DNA of 64,000 nt from Adiantum capillus-veneris (lineage: Eukaryota; Streptophyta; Polypodiopsida; Polypodiales; Pteridaceae): positions 151,185,057-151,249,056 of the forward strand of contig CM043952.1 in the NCBI GenBank assembly GCA_014529385.2, read 5' to 3'. The notes under the pieces are model-generated. The model did not search any database and was not told the origin of the DNA. It worked only from the letters and a program-made list of their open reading frames with translations. Positions 34,307 through 46,398 of this stretch are shown here, piece after piece (within the stretch, counting starts at the first letter, position 1; each line of letters opens with the position of its first letter). The position numbers were made by a program, and so were the translations under genes.

Positions 34307-35727
34307 ACCACCATGAGATGTAGAGTATCATATGGCCATGTGGCCATAAGCAAGAGAAGAGGAGGTAAATGGAATATGGTATGCTTCTAGCTAAACAGAA
34401 TAGAGTTGTAAATTGAGAGAACATAGGTTGATTCTCCATAATTTATTTGAACAGTGAAATAACAGATAGTGACAGTGACGATGCACTCTTGCAAGAAGTG
34501 GAATCTAGTTATAAGAATGTTTGAAGGGGTACCCTACGGCTACGCGGCCATATGTTAAGGATTTTCCATAGAAATCCACAATGAAACTATGCAAATGCTA
34601 ATATTCTTATTTGGTCAAATAAACCAAATGTAGGTGATTCCATTCTTTTAAATAATAGAGTGTTTGAGAGGAGGAAGCCTCTAAATAGAAAGAAAACCTT
34701 AGGTCCAACCTATGGCCATATAAGACCTTTTTGATTTAATTTGAAATTTGAATAAGACCTTTTTGAGCTTCACATTTTTGACATATCCAATTCAAACTCA
34801 CAATAGGGGTGTTTCCACTCAAATCCAAGGAAACTTCTTTTGGAGCTAAATTAGAGCAATCAAAACAAGATATGACAAAAAATGTAGTAAGGTACTCCCC
34901 ATCTATTTCTATCTTGTTTGTTTTTATATGATTAAATTTAAGGCCGTAATTAGTGTGAATAAGTGCTTAATAAATTCAAGTTTTTGTTAATTGTTGTGAG
35001 CTAGTCGTAAGCTAGTCCTAACGAATTTTGGTAATGAAAGTGTAGTGACCCATGAGATAGTTTCGATTGGTGATGCTTAGTAGTAGTCATAGAGAAAATG
35101 ATGCACCTTGAATGTAGTCCACCCACGGAATAATTAGAGGAGAGGACACAGAGATACCGCACAGCAAGAAGGCACCTTTGATCCAGGAAAGGGAGGAGGA
35201 AAGGGATGGGTGCAAGTTGTCAATAGGAGTGAAACGGAAGAGAAGCAACAAAAATTCAGTGTAGATCCATGATCAAGTGCACAAAAAGACACGCACGATT
35301 GCTACAATCAAAGGGTTTGTCTGCAAGAATGTCATGCAAGAAGGAAGGAATGTGATGCAATGACGGCGATGGTAGGGGGCTGCATGCACATCAGGGAGAG
35401 GAGTGGGAGATAGCGGATAAAAGTACAAAGGCAACAGGGGTAGGCAAGGACTACATCAAGAAAGGAAAATCTTTGGTATGCCACAAAGGGAGAGACAAAG
35501 GGAAAGGAGTAGGTTTCACAAAAGTAGTGGAAAGCCACACTAAGAGGAAGGGACCCAAAAAGAGAGGGCCAAAGGCATAAAATGAGGCCAAAGGAACTCC
35601 CTAAATAACCCTAAAGCACCACAAAAATACCACTTCAACAACCCTCAAACACCTCAAATAGGTCTCTATATGCACCAAAACAATCCATGATGCCTAAAAA
35701 TCCACCCAAAAAGGCATCATGGATATT
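34307..35727. other. No recognised gene
   Basis: Mostly AT-rich, with no domains found on either strand. Just before it, at 34296-34304, GGACTAGTGT followed by TA resembles the right terminus of the ACACTAG element family; no partner terminus was found. Confidence 0.35.
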
Positions 35728-36119
35728 CAAACAAATCAAGGAACTCACCAAACGTGTGAAATAGGTTAAATACCTTATGTTCTCATGATTAAACATAAAA
35801 TTTACTTGTTATACTACCAAAGAATAAGGTGGAATGGGTGACCTCCCAGGAAGGTAGGCTGATATTGTAAATTTATGAAGCTAGTTTTGTTTCAAACAAA
35901 GGAATAGACTCCCCAAACATATAAAATAATTCTAAAACATTATGTTAGGTTTAGTGAACATAAGATTTACTTGCTATACTATTAAAGAACACGTTGAGAT
36001 GGGTGACCTCTCGGAAGGTTGGTATTCTAAAATTTTGGAGCTCGCTTTGTCTCAAACAAATCAAGAGATTCACCAAACATATATGTTGAATAGGTTAAGA
36101 ACCTTATGTTAGGTTTGGT
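35728..36119. repeat. 160-165 bp tandem repeat, 2.4 copies
   Basis: Units begin CAAACAAATC or CAAACAAAGG at 35728, 35893 and 36053. They share CACCAAAC, ACTTGYTATACTA and GGGTGACCTC blocks. The third unit is cut at 36119 by the terminus described next. Confidence 0.7.
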
Positions 36120-36310
36120 CCCGGGGGATTCACTATTAGTAATGGAGGGATTTCACCTGCGTGCATCCAAATTAGAGAAACCCCCCTATATATAGTATCT
36201 TACATGATGACCTACCCCTCTACATACGAACAAAATATGGACGTTCTCACAATGATCCATCCCCCCTCATACGGATTTCGTAAGGAATGTAATGACCCAC
36301 TATTTTATGT
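36120..36310. mobile_element. Single hAT-like terminus
   Basis: CCCGGGGGATTCAC is identical to the 14-bp terminal repeat of 5711-6841 and is followed by similar CCCCTATATA-rich subterminal sequence. It interrupts a tandem-repeat unit after GGTTTGGT. I could not find the opposite terminus, so the element is truncated or its far end lies beyond recognisable decay. The right border is approximate. Confidence 0.55.
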
Positions 36311-37560
36311 ATACTAGTAACATGAAAATCTAGAGGCACATGACATATAACCTTGTGATTGAGGTCCTGAGCTTGATATTGACTAGGTAAATGAGTGTGA
36401 GCCTTGAGAATTTTGCTTAACAAAAAGACCTAAGTGATGAGGAAGAGGACTGTGGATAGATTGCATCCAATTGAGTGTGGAAAGACCCCCTAGTAGGGAA
36501 GAAAAGGCATATCTTCAAGATTAAAAGACTTTTCTTTCGGCTTAGAGATGAAAAAACAAATCATTATCAAACTATAACTTCTTTGGAGTAAAGATGAAAA
36601 CAAGTCTACCATTACTATTTAACAAACTGATTGGTTGCTAGCGAGCCACATGCCAACCAAAGATTCCTTACTATTCTTGTGCAAAGCTTCTCGCACACTA
36701 GCAAGCGTCTTGTTGGCCTACCATGGATAGTGCCTATCCTATAGTAATCTGACTTGTTCTATCTAAGGCTGTGAAGCAAGGAGCTTATGACACCTTTTCA
36801 ATCTATCCACCTCCTTGTCCCTCCCCCCATAGTAGCATCTTCTTCAATCTCTTCATCCTCGTTGTGCTACATTTCAACTTGTGATTTTTGTTCTACAAAA
36901 AAATTAAGGGGGCATATTCGCTCCATAACACAAAGAGGAGAAGATTTAGCCTAGCTAGTGGCAGAATGACCATGTGACAAGTGGAGGAAAGTGCAGCAGA
37001 GCAGGTAGTGGACAAGATGGCAAGCATCCCAAGCACGGAGGTGGGAATCCCTACTACTTTACATGGCCTCAAGCTGCTCTTCATATAAGCTAGCTCCTTG
37101 CAACACTTTGAGCATGCAAGCACCTTGACACCACCTGTCAAAGCTGATCATGGTAGAGAACATTGGAATGGAAACTATAAACTCTTTAAGTATCTTGCAA
37201 GAGTGACCATCAAAAAAGGCCATTCATGCTTCATGGAAAGCTTGGAGATTCTAGTGGTAGTGGGGAATTATCATCTTCACCTTCTAAGGTTTGTGTAAAA
37301 TGCTATAGCTTGTTGTTGTGGCAATATTGTAGCATGTCTCCAAACTTATGAACAATGGTAATGGAGCTCACGTATTTTTGGCCTACACTTAACACAAGTG
37401 ACGGCATCGAGTGCCGCTTAGAGATGATCATAGGGCTCTTATAGGTGACGACAACAATACGTAAAATGAGAATGTAGATGGCCTGATCATATTGCTTATC
37501 ATGGAGATAAGAAAGATTGCAACTAAATAAAAATTGTTGCGTACAAGAAAGTTACCTTGC
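36311..37560. other. No recognised gene
   Basis: Short open frames only, such as 36893-37141 on the minus strand, without known motifs. Confidence 0.35.
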
Positions 37561-38570
37561 CAAACTTGATGATTAGACCTTTCTCTTGATTGCAACTATG
37601 AAAAGCTTCCTAGTAGTACCATGCTTTTGAAAAGCCCATAGTAGATCCAAAATTACATTTGTCAGACCTAATCCTGCACCTTCTTTTGAACTTTGTATCG
37701 CTTGCAATAATTTATGAAATTCCTCAATAAGGCCGTTGATTTTCTCCATCAGTAACCTGCATTACCACAAAAAGAGGTTAGAGTGTTGAAAAGTAAGATG
37801 AAAATTTTCTAATATTAAACTACCTTCATTACCTAAAAGGAAGAGAAAATCCCACATCCCCCACTGTACTTAAGAGCTTAATCGTTATAGAATATTATTT
37901 ACAACAATTGGCTGTAGCAGCTACAATTGTCCATATCATGAAATTAGTCTCATGGCCCTTGGTTTTAATACCTAATGGTACCTTCTCTTAAATGTACCTT
38001 CTGCCCTTTTCGAAAGCTGTTGCTTGCCATATTCCCCTATCACACAAATGTATGCCTCTAAAGGCAACTCAGTTTCAGCATCTTTTGTTGATCTATTAGG
38101 TAACATCTGGCCTGACTCTATTTATTAGATGCACCTAAGACAAATTTCTTGCAAATTTTATCCATTTCAACACAAAAAGGTTGCATGTCAGAAGATATAA
38201 GCAATATTTGATCTGGCATCTCTGCACCCTGAAATAGGGTGATAAGGGTCTTGTATGCATCCAGACTCAATGATTTTCAATTGATTTTAGCTTTATCAAG
38301 CTCAATCTTAACTACATCAACCTGCCTGGCTTTTGCCAATATTGTAAGCAAGACCTCATGCATTTGTGAACCTAGGTTGGAGCTAAAACCAGATAAAGAA
38401 TCAACAAACAGCTGGTCTTCATGATACTTTGGTAAATCACCCAAATTTTGCAATACGTTAAGAAGTAGCTACTCATCAACATGTGACCCTTGAGCCAAAA
38501 CCGACAACAACAGCTCACAAGCTTTATTGGGTAAAAACACTAATTTGTATTGTGGTTGGTGCATTTTTCT
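37561..38570 (-). pseudogene. Relic reading frames of unknown family, minus strand
   Basis: Reading the minus strand gives a protein-like stretch from about 38560 to 38070 with only a few stops (for example LFVDSLSGFSSNLGSQM and KTLITLFQGAEMPDQILL). Another lies at about 37780-37580 (EKINGLIEEFHKLLQAIQSS, DLLWAFQKHGTTRKL). They are leucine-rich and do not resemble gag or pol. They could be captured or dead host exons. No family is recognised. Confidence 0.3.
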
Positions 38571-38681
38571 CAATTGTACACCAATTCAATACACTTGGAG
38601 CATTTGCTACTTATGGCAGCGTTTGTCAGATATTGGGATTCTGTGTGTACATTTTGCTCATTCTTTGGATCACTTCCACGA

Positions 38682-40040
38682 CTACTTGATCAAAATGTTG
38701 TGTGATTGAAGTAGGAATACTAGTTTCTGTAGATGACTCATAATGGTTGAAGAGGTAGTACTGGTATTTGTGTCTGCATATTTCATTACCTTTCCATATG
38801 TCTTGCAGTTATCAACTAGGTACAACACTTCTCTAGTGACTTGCTCAAATGTGGTGCGTGCCTTCAAGTGAAAATCCTAGTTATGTTTCTTTTTCTTAGC
38901 CTAGGCTCTGGTGATTACCTTGATTGGAACAATAGGTTCACTCTCATATGAGCTACTAGTTATCACTTGGACTATGTTCACTACTGTTTTACCCTTGTTT
39001 AAAGTATTTTTTGGACAATCTTTAGGGAAGTGTCCTCCCTTTTTGCAACATTGTATAGAAAAATCTTCAATTGGCTTAATATTCTTGTCATGCTCTGGGC
39101 ATTCATTTTTCTAGTGATCATTTGCACCACAATTATGACAGTTTCTAGTTCTTGGCTTAATCATGGGTCTTACCATCGGAGGTCTAACACCTTGATTAGC
39201 TACATAGTACATCGGTGCAAGCTTTGGTATAGTATAATTCACAGATTCTTCCATTGGTGGTGGATGTGAATTATACCAATCTCCTTCTACCATTACCATA
39301 GATGGACTAGGCTCAACATAGGGTGTAACACGCACTAGTGCTTGTTCATCTATGACTCCTTCTGAATGCATGTTATTAGGTCTTTGAGCTAGTGCCATAT
39401 TAGGCTAATATCTGTACATGGGTTGTCCTTGTGGCCTCATAGGTATGTATTGAATTACATTTCCATCATACTTTGGTCTGTAATAACACTCATTGGTCTC
39501 ATGGTTGGTCCATTTACCTTTGATTGCACACCATTTTTGCGGCCTAATTGGTTGTCCTTGATGAGGTATCCCTTGTCCTGGTCCCCTCACAGGTGTTTTT
39601 GCATGTTATTCATCATTTCATTCATCCTTTTGAGCATTTCTTCTATGGTTGTAAGTGGTGCTACAACAGCTGTTGCCACTTGTGTTGGTTTGGTGGATGC
39701 TATTTTCTCACTTAGATTATTCTTAGGGACATCTTCTTCATTGAAAATATTACAATTTTCTCCTAAGTCAATAGCATCTGACACACACTCTTCTAGGGAC
39801 ATCTATTTCTTGCTATACAATATAGCATGAAGTTCTTTGTTTAGCAGGCCCTCTAGAAACAATGATAATAATCTTTCTGTAAGTATTTCTAGCTCTGGGC
39901 ATCTTGCAATGTATTGTTTCCTTCTAGTTGCACAATCCCATCACCTTGTTTTTGTTTGAAGCTTTAGATTTAAGCTACCGTATTATGTTTGATCCCCGTT
40001 TTGGAACATGCAGCTACAAATCCTTGAGCTAATGTATTTA
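38682..40040 (-). pseudogene. gag: Gypsy-type gag, C-terminal part (zinc knuckles), broken
   Basis: Continues the gag interrupted by the copia element at 40046-45222. It includes a segment ending EEMLKRMNEMMNN, a Pro/Gln-rich linker and a first zinc knuckle reading CHNCGANDH then a TAG stop (39111-39113) where Trp is expected, then KNEC. A second knuckle-like motif, CCKKGGHFPKDC, follows. The spacer then continues toward 38682 without a recognisable protease. Gag binds RNA during assembly. Multiple stops and frame changes show it is dead. Confidence 0.6.
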
Positions 40041-40045
40041 AGTCC

Positions 40046-40272
40046 TGTTGGAATTAGGGTTGCAGAGAAACACACACAGCTTGGAGAAGATGAAGGAAGC
40101 TCAAGGCACACAATAGAGAGTGTGTTACTTAGTGTGCAATGGAAAGATAGATAGCCCTAGAGTCATGGGCGTATATACAATGCACGAGGGAAAAAACCTC
40201 CTAAAGAGGGAAAAAATGCCCCTGCAGTCCTAATGTGTTCACACACATCACTACTACATGTATATGGTAACA
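40046..40272 (-). repeat. Copia element 1, 3' LTR
   Basis: On the minus strand starts TGTTACCATATACATG and ends CTAATTCCAACA. A G-rich tract (AGGGGGGATT) lies immediately upstream on the minus strand as the polypurine tract. Confidence 0.9.
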
Positions 40273-41040
40273 AATCCCCCCTGGAGTGATGCGGTGAATG
40301 AGAGCTGGCACATGATTAAAGGGAAGTGCCATGCCCTGAGGACAGGATCAGTCCACAAAGGGGAGTAAGCCCAAAGCTTTGCGGAAAGCTTCAAGCTTCT
40401 CACGAGACAATGCCTTTGTGAAAAGATCTGCAAGGTTGTCCTGTGTTGGCACATAAGCCAAGCTGATCTCTCCTGTTGAGAGCCTCTCCCTGACATAGTG
40501 TTAATGCACCTCAATGTGCTTTGTGCGAGCATGAAAAGCTGGGTTCCTCGCAACTGCCAATGCGCTCTGACTGTCAGTGTAGATAGTGTTGGCAGTGTCC
40601 TGTCCAACACCCAAATCAGCCATAAGGCATCTGAGCCATACACACTCAACCGTAGCTGTGAAGACTGCCCTGTACTCAGCCTCACAACTCGAAGTGGACA
40701 CAGTAGGTTGCTTCTTGCTCAACCATGATATACATGAACTTCCAAGCATGAAACAAAAACCACTTGTGGACACTCGCATGTCAAAACAACCAGCCCAATC
40801 TGAGTCCGAAAAAGCATGCAAGTCTGGCGGCAATGATCCCCCCTTGGGATAAAACAAGCCAAGATGTAAAGTGCCACTAAATCCTCTCGACAGCCTGCCA
40901 ATTCTTAGACCCTGGGCTATGCATAAATCTGCTGACCTGTGAGACTGCAAACTGAATATCTGGCCTCGTGTTGCATACATAAATGAGGCAACCAGCAGCA
41001 TTTTGGTAAAGAGTGACATCAGCAGGATCACCAGCATCAT
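40254..41040 (-). pseudogene. pol: Copia element 1 RNase H domain
   Basis: Contains AFSDSDWAGC with the first catalytic Asp intact, SSCEAEYRAV with the catalytic Glu, and YTDSQSALAVARNP with the third acidic residue. It ends near ADLFTKALSREKLEAF, typical of copia termini. A frame change separates it from reverse transcriptase near 40880, and a TAA follows KHIEVH at 40501. The domain removes RNA from RNA-DNA hybrids. Confidence 0.8.
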
Positions 41041-41800
41041 GTAGACTCAACTTCAAACCTGTTTCCATGGGAGTGGCAATAGGTTTGCAATCCTCAAGTC
41101 CAAACTTACATAGCAATGTCTCTATATAACTTTTCTGACACAAGGCAATACCACCATCACACTGCTTAAACTGTATACCCAAGTAATGATGCAACAGCTC
41201 CAAATCTTTCATCTTGAAAGTAGCATTCAAATCAGCCTTAAATTCAGCAATATGTCTCTCATTTGGTCCAGTGATCAGCAAATCATCAACATAAAGAACC
41301 ACAATGAGAAGTACATCACCCTCACACTTTACATACAATGTGCTTTCTGTTGGACTGTTACGAAAGCCTTGTTTGACCAAATGAGTGTCATCTTTCTCAT
41401 ACCAAGCACGAGGAGATTGCTTCAACCCATACAAAGCCTTGTTACATTTGCACACTTTGTCCTCTTGTCCTTTTATGACAAAACCGCGAGGCTGCGTTAC
41501 ATAAACTTCCTCAAATATGTCACCATTCAAGAAAGCACTAACAATGTCTGATTGATGTACATCCCAACCAAAATGAGCTGCCAATGCACATAGAAAATGC
41601 ACAGTAGTCATACGACAAGTGGGAGCAAAAGTTTCTTCATAATCTATGCCTTTTTGCTATGCATAACCCTTTGCAACAAGTCGAGCCTTATGGCGATCGA
41701 TCTCACCATTCGGCTTGCGTTTCAACTTGTAAACCCACTTCGTACCAATGGCCTTTTTTCCAGGAGTCAAATATATCACATAAAGTCCATGTGTCATTTT
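40877..41800 (-). pseudogene. pol: Copia element 1 reverse transcriptase
   Basis: Open for 244 codons (40877-41611) with DIVSAFLNGDIFEEVYVTQP, LYGLKQSPRAWYEK and the catalytic YVDD box in VVLYVDDLLIT. The N-terminal part, around the WKKGHWYEVG segment at about 41740, is out of frame. The domain copies element RNA into cDNA. Catalytic residues look intact, but the polyprotein cannot be read through. Confidence 0.85.
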
Positions 41801-41981
41801 CTATAAGTGCGTCATATTCTGATTGCATGGCAGCCATCCAATTTTTTGAATTTTGTGCTTCATCAAAAGTCAGAGGCTCCTCAACATCATGTAAGCTAGA
41901 CACAGCCAAAGCATAACAATCTGATGCATAAGATGCATGGCGAGAGCCTGAATGAGTACGACTAGACAAAGGTGCATCCAA

Positions 41982-43049
41982 TTAACTATCACGCAAAGTG
42001 TGCACCAGCCATTTTGGCATACTTCTAGCCTGCTCATTTTCAGCCCTTTCCTCATCAAGTACATCATGTACATCTCCATCAGTAATAGGCTGATCTAAAA
42101 CATTTTCAGAAACCCCCATAGGCTGTACATTTGCCTCATTGGAACTTACATTCGTATTTCCACCACTGAAAAGAGGCAACAAAGTGTCATAAATGTCTTG
42201 TGAGCTTACATTACTGTCTCTAGTACATGACAGCAAGGGCTGAACAGAATCTTCCACAAACACTACATCCCGAGAAACTAGAATAGGTTTTGTTTGCGGA
42301 TGATACAACCTATAACCTTTGCTTTCAGCACTATAACCAACAAAAATACATTTGACAGTCTTATCATCCAATTTTCTGTGCTGCAGTTGTGACACCAAAG
42401 CATATGCCAAACAACCAAAAATACGCATGTGCTCAATAGAAGGCTTTCTATCATGCCATGCTTCATATGGAGTAATAGACTGCAAAGCTTTTGTAGGACA
42501 CCTGTTAAGTACATAAGTGGCACACATAATGGCCTCAAGCCAAAAAGAATGCGGTAAAGCTTGACTTTTGACCATACATCGTCCCATTTCCGTCAGTGAT
42601 CTGTTTTTCCTCTCAGCAACACCATTTTGCTGAGGTGTATAAGGCACTGTACATTGGTGTTTTATCCCACGACTAGCCAGAAATGCATTAAATTCAGGAG
42701 ACATATACTCCCCCCCTCGATCGGAATGGAGGGTGTCCATAGTACATTTCGAGACATTTTCAGCCATAGCCAGAAATTGTTTGAAGCACATAAAAAATTT
42801 GGACTTCTCTTTAAGCCGAAATACCCATGCATGCCTGGAGTAATCATCAATGAAAGTCACGAAGTACAGGTAATTGCCCAAGGACGGAGTTTGCATGGGC
42901 CCACAAACATCACTATGCACAAGCTGCAACCTGCATGTGGCCCGAAATGAACCATCCTTTGGAAATTTAGAACGCTGCATCTTACCCAAAATACAGCCTT
43001 CACAAACATATTTGACAGGTGCTTCAAGAGGCGGCAAAGAAGCAACCAT
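41982..43049 (-). pseudogene. pol: Copia element 1 integrase
   Basis: A 355-codon open stretch. The zinc-binding end (CEGCILGKMQR) precedes the catalytic core, which keeps Asp in LVHSDVCGP, Asp in LHSDRGGEY and Glu in GVAERKNRS. The C-terminal region (FGCLAYALV, CIFVGYSAESKGYRLY) is typical of copia. It follows a TAG at 43059-43061 and ends at a TAA near 41982. Confidence 0.85.
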
Positions 43050-43058
43050 ATCAGATTT

Positions 43059-43934
43059 CTACAAACGCAGCAAACTGGCAAAATTCAGATGACCAAAACG
43101 TGCATGCCAAAGCTTTGCATCTGAAATAGCCCTTGAATCTGCAACAGCATTTGCAAAATTTTTTCCACACTTGTCATACAAAGTGAGCTTATACAGCCCA
43201 CGGCACAAAAGCCCAGATGCAACAATTTCATCACCAAAACTGAGATCATGAACTGTACATCTGTCATCCACAAATTTGACTACAAGTCCAAGTCTAGCAA
43301 GTGCGGATACAGACAAGAGATTGTTCTTGATCCCAGGTACATAAAGTGCATCAACAAGTGTGAAAGAACTGCCATTAGCAGCAGTAAGCACAATCTTTCC
43401 AACCCCCTGAACTGGATAAGAGGCATTGTTGGCACAAGTGACTGAATTCCCATGAGGGACAGACTCGAGAGAGGTAAACAATTCACGATGTGAGGTAATG
43501 TGCTTTGTAGCACCACTGTTGAAATACCACACATGTGAATCTGCAGCAATTGACAAGAATGCATCATAGACAACAGGATTGTAAGTGCACTCTGCGCTAA
43601 AAGCCCATTCTACATCAAAATCAACATCAACATCATAGTCTCCTTTCACAGAAGACTCAACAATGGCTGCATCTGTAGTTGAACCAGCATTTGCAGTGGA
43701 ACCACCCTCTTTCTTCTTAGCCTCTTTGGCCTTCAACTTAGGACACGACTTGATCAAGTGATCATTGGATTTACAATAATGGCAACGCATCTTCTTTTTG
43801 CCCTTATCACCAGAATTGCCAGACGAAGTACTGCCAGCAGAAGCATTAGGAACATAATTTTTGCCACTCGCAGCAGAACCATAAGAAGTGGCTGCATTAC
43901 TGTTACCACCCTTTCTTTGAGAAGCAATAAAAGC
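43059..43934 (-). pseudogene. pol: Copia element 1 zinc knuckle, protease and pre-integrase region
   Basis: The nucleocapsid knuckle CHYCKSNDHLIKSC has all four ligands. The protease motif reads WYFNSGATKHIT: Asn replaces the catalytic Asp of the usual DSGA, so polyprotein cleavage should be lost. The pre-integrase motif HARFGHLNFASL follows, then TAG at 43059. Upstream this frame is continuous with gag except for the TAG at 43935-43937. Confidence 0.85.
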
Positions 43935-44633
43935 CTATTCAGCTGCACGCTGCCTAGTCCTGTTTTTTCTAGAAAGTGACTCTTGCAACAACAATGTGCA
44001 TAATGCATCAAACTTGAAAACTTCAGGATTTCCTTGGGTCATCAGTCTCCAAGTACTAGCAAAAGTCTGGTAGGAATCTGGTAAGGCATCAAGAACAGTC
44101 TGCACAAGGGAACTGTCTGAAATAACTTCACCTGCAGAAATAAGCTGCTCATTGATATCCTTGACACTAGCAAGGAAAGTGTCCATATCATCTTCCTCAT
44201 GCATCATCTTCGACTTCAGCTCTTTACATAGCAAAGCAATTTTAGCCTCATTGCGGCTTGCATAAAGACCTGCTAAAATATCCCAAGCCTGTTTTGCAGA
44301 TTTTGTTGAACGGATGTGAGGAACAATGGTGCGCTTCATAGACAACGCAATCAATGCATGAGCCTGCGCATCCTTAACATCCCAAGGAGCTTGTTCTGCC
44401 GTAGGCAAAACAACTCTAATAGCTGCAATCCTTGCAGCAAGACCTGCAACATCCTCAACATCGCCTACATCCTCAGAACCAGGACGTACATCAATGCCCT
44501 GCACAATGTTCCAGACACCCTTTGACACAAGAACATGTTGCATCATATAAGACCACATAGGGTAGTTGTCCCCATCCAACCTGTCCTCAACAGCAAACAT
44601 CTTGAACACATCTGTGTTGTTGTTGTCAGCCAT
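43935..44633 (-). pseudogene. gag: Copia element 1 gag
   Basis: Starts at ATG 44631-44633 (MADNNNTDVFKMF), chosen because the upstream residues belong to the leader and the motif matches copia gag starts. The UBN2-type gag core is visible (RLDGDNYPMWSYMM, AKQAWDILAGLY, LLQESLS). It ends at TAG 43935-43937, but the frame continues beyond it. Gag forms the particle shell. Confidence 0.85.
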
Positions 44634-44982
44634 GGTAAATGTTGCACCTGATATGAAAACTGCCCGAAAATAGGAGAAATGGAGCGGGAACAACCTTTGC
44701 TATATAGCACAAACCGTAGAAGACTATAAGGCACCTGTTATGCAGAAAACGGCACTGACAGAAATTATGCACAAAATGACGAAATAGCGTGTGCAGTACT
44801 GCCTGTAGTGGAAACGGAGGCCGAAATGAGCCCAAATAGAAATTCTGAGCAGAACCAAGCTCTACGAGCTGTCCCAAAATATTTGTCGACCTGCGAACGC
44901 TTGCCAAAGCTCACTGAAATCGAAGAAAGTGAGCAGGCATGTGCTGGAGCAGCTAGCGACTAAGCCCGGGAGGACGTGACCT

Positions 44983-44994
44983 GCTCTGATACCA
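44983..44994 (-). other. Copia element 1 primer-binding site
   Basis: Minus strand TGGTATCAGAGC, two bases from the 5' LTR end. Confidence 0.9.
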
Positions 44995-44996
44995 AT

Positions 44997-45222
44997 TGTT
45001 GGAATTAGGGTTGCAGAGAAACACACACAGCTTGGAGAAGACGAAGGAAGCTCAAGGCACACAATAGAGAGTGTGTTACTTAGTGTGCAATGGAAAGATA
45101 GATAGCCCTAGAGTGATGGGTGTATATACAATGCACGGGGGAAAAAATCTCCTAAAGAGGGAAAAAATGCCCCTGCAGTCCTAGTGTGTTCACACACATC
45201 ACTACCACATGTATATAGTACA
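44997..45222 (-). repeat. Copia element 1, 5' LTR
   Basis: 226 bp, about 96% identical to 40046-40272 by eye. The minus-strand 5' end is TGTACTATATACATG. Confidence 0.9.
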
Positions 45223-45227
45223 AGTCC

Positions 45228-46398
45228 ATGATTGACCTCGATGGAATGTTTTGGAACCATGTCAATGCTTTTCCTTCTAATGTCATTCTAAATCCCTCAA
45301 ACTGAGTATGGAAATCAAATATGCGTTCTGCTCTTAGCACTTGCTTAAAGCTTGCTAAGTGGTCCCATATCCACTATATTTTTTGACCCATTTTTTAAAA
45401 TCAGCTGGTCTGACACATCTATCTGGTTCAACTCTCGGTCTCCTGTTAGTTGGTCTTGTTTCGAGTCCTTCCAACCAGTCTGTTGGAAATAGTGACTCAT
45501 GTAGCCTTGGACTGGCTTTAGTGTCATCCGGTTTTCTTCGTGATGATGTAGTTTTGGGTTTTTTAACATTACTTTCAAAAGATCTCTCACGAAGTTCATC
45601 TCTTGGAATAGTTTCTGGTCATTGGTCCAATATCCAATCCCTTATGGAGTACCCTTGTTATTTGGTTTGTTCCACCTCCTCGGGACTCATCATAACAAAG
45701 TTATTGTTACAGCAATCCCTAAATAGGTAGGTTGGTAGATTTGTTGAACCCTTGTCTTTGATTTTAAAGGTATAGATGATCTTCATGGCTGTTAACTGTC
45801 TTGATTTGGCATGAGAAGTCCATAGAAGATCTTTGATGTTTCTATCCTCCCAACAATAGACTCCGATCCTAGTATTATCCGTGCTAAGCCGTTTCAAAGT
45901 CTTCAAATCAACTTCATCGTATCCCTCGAATTCTCAAGTTGGTGGTCCTTCTTTTGCTGCCATATCTGGAATTATGGTATTTACTTCTAACCCCCATTTG
46001 TCTATCACATAAGGGTTTTCAACTTGTAAATACTGAGTTCCATTTTTATCCATATATATTTTTCCTTGTTTGTTTGCCTTGATTTCCTCTTCAAACTCTA
46101 TGTCATGGACATCAATGCAAATGGAATACTCTTCATTAGGATCCAGGTAAACCTGAGCTCCATGGCAATTAGTCTTATAAAAGGTGAGTATGTGCTTATA
46201 TCGCACTATCATTCCGGTTCTTGAATGAGTCGAATAGGAAGACATTTTAGATGTTGATTCTGAAAAAGTGTCTGAGATTTCTTCAAAGATAGTGTCCAAG
46301 TGATCGCCTTGATTCACACTCTCTTCGGTGGATACTCTACTAGCGATCTCTCCAAATATGCCTTGGTTTTCTAGTATACAACCAGATCTAAGGTTCAT
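45228..46398 (-). pseudogene. gag: Gypsy-type gag, N-terminal part, broken
   Basis: Begins with MNLRSGCILEN at 46398, a start resembling plant gypsy Gag proteins. It is open for 154 codons, then continues in other frames with the gag core (FEGFRMTLEGKALTWFQ) up to the AGTCC target site at 45227. The other half resumes at 40040. Stops and frameshifts show it was dead or has decayed since the copia insertion. Confidence 0.6.

Larger units (their letters stand above)
40046..45222 (-). mobile_element. Copia element 1, full length with 5-bp target duplication
   Basis: A 5177-bp Ty1/copia element on the minus strand. The LTRs are 227 and 226 bp, flanked by AGTCC (40041-40045 and 45223-45227). Order on the minus strand: 5' LTR, PBS, gag, protease, integrase, reverse transcriptase, RNase H, polypurine tract, 3' LTR. 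The LTRs differ at about eight positions plus one indel, implying a fairly recent insertion. The polyprotein has three in-frame stops and at least two frameshifts. It lies inside a gypsy gag whose two halves flank it. Confidence 0.9.

Noticed and set aside
37561-37790. Match to a proteasome lid subunit (RPN6-like helical repeats)
   Set aside because: The resemblance is limited to leucine-rich helical character; no specific motif could be aligned, so no name is given.
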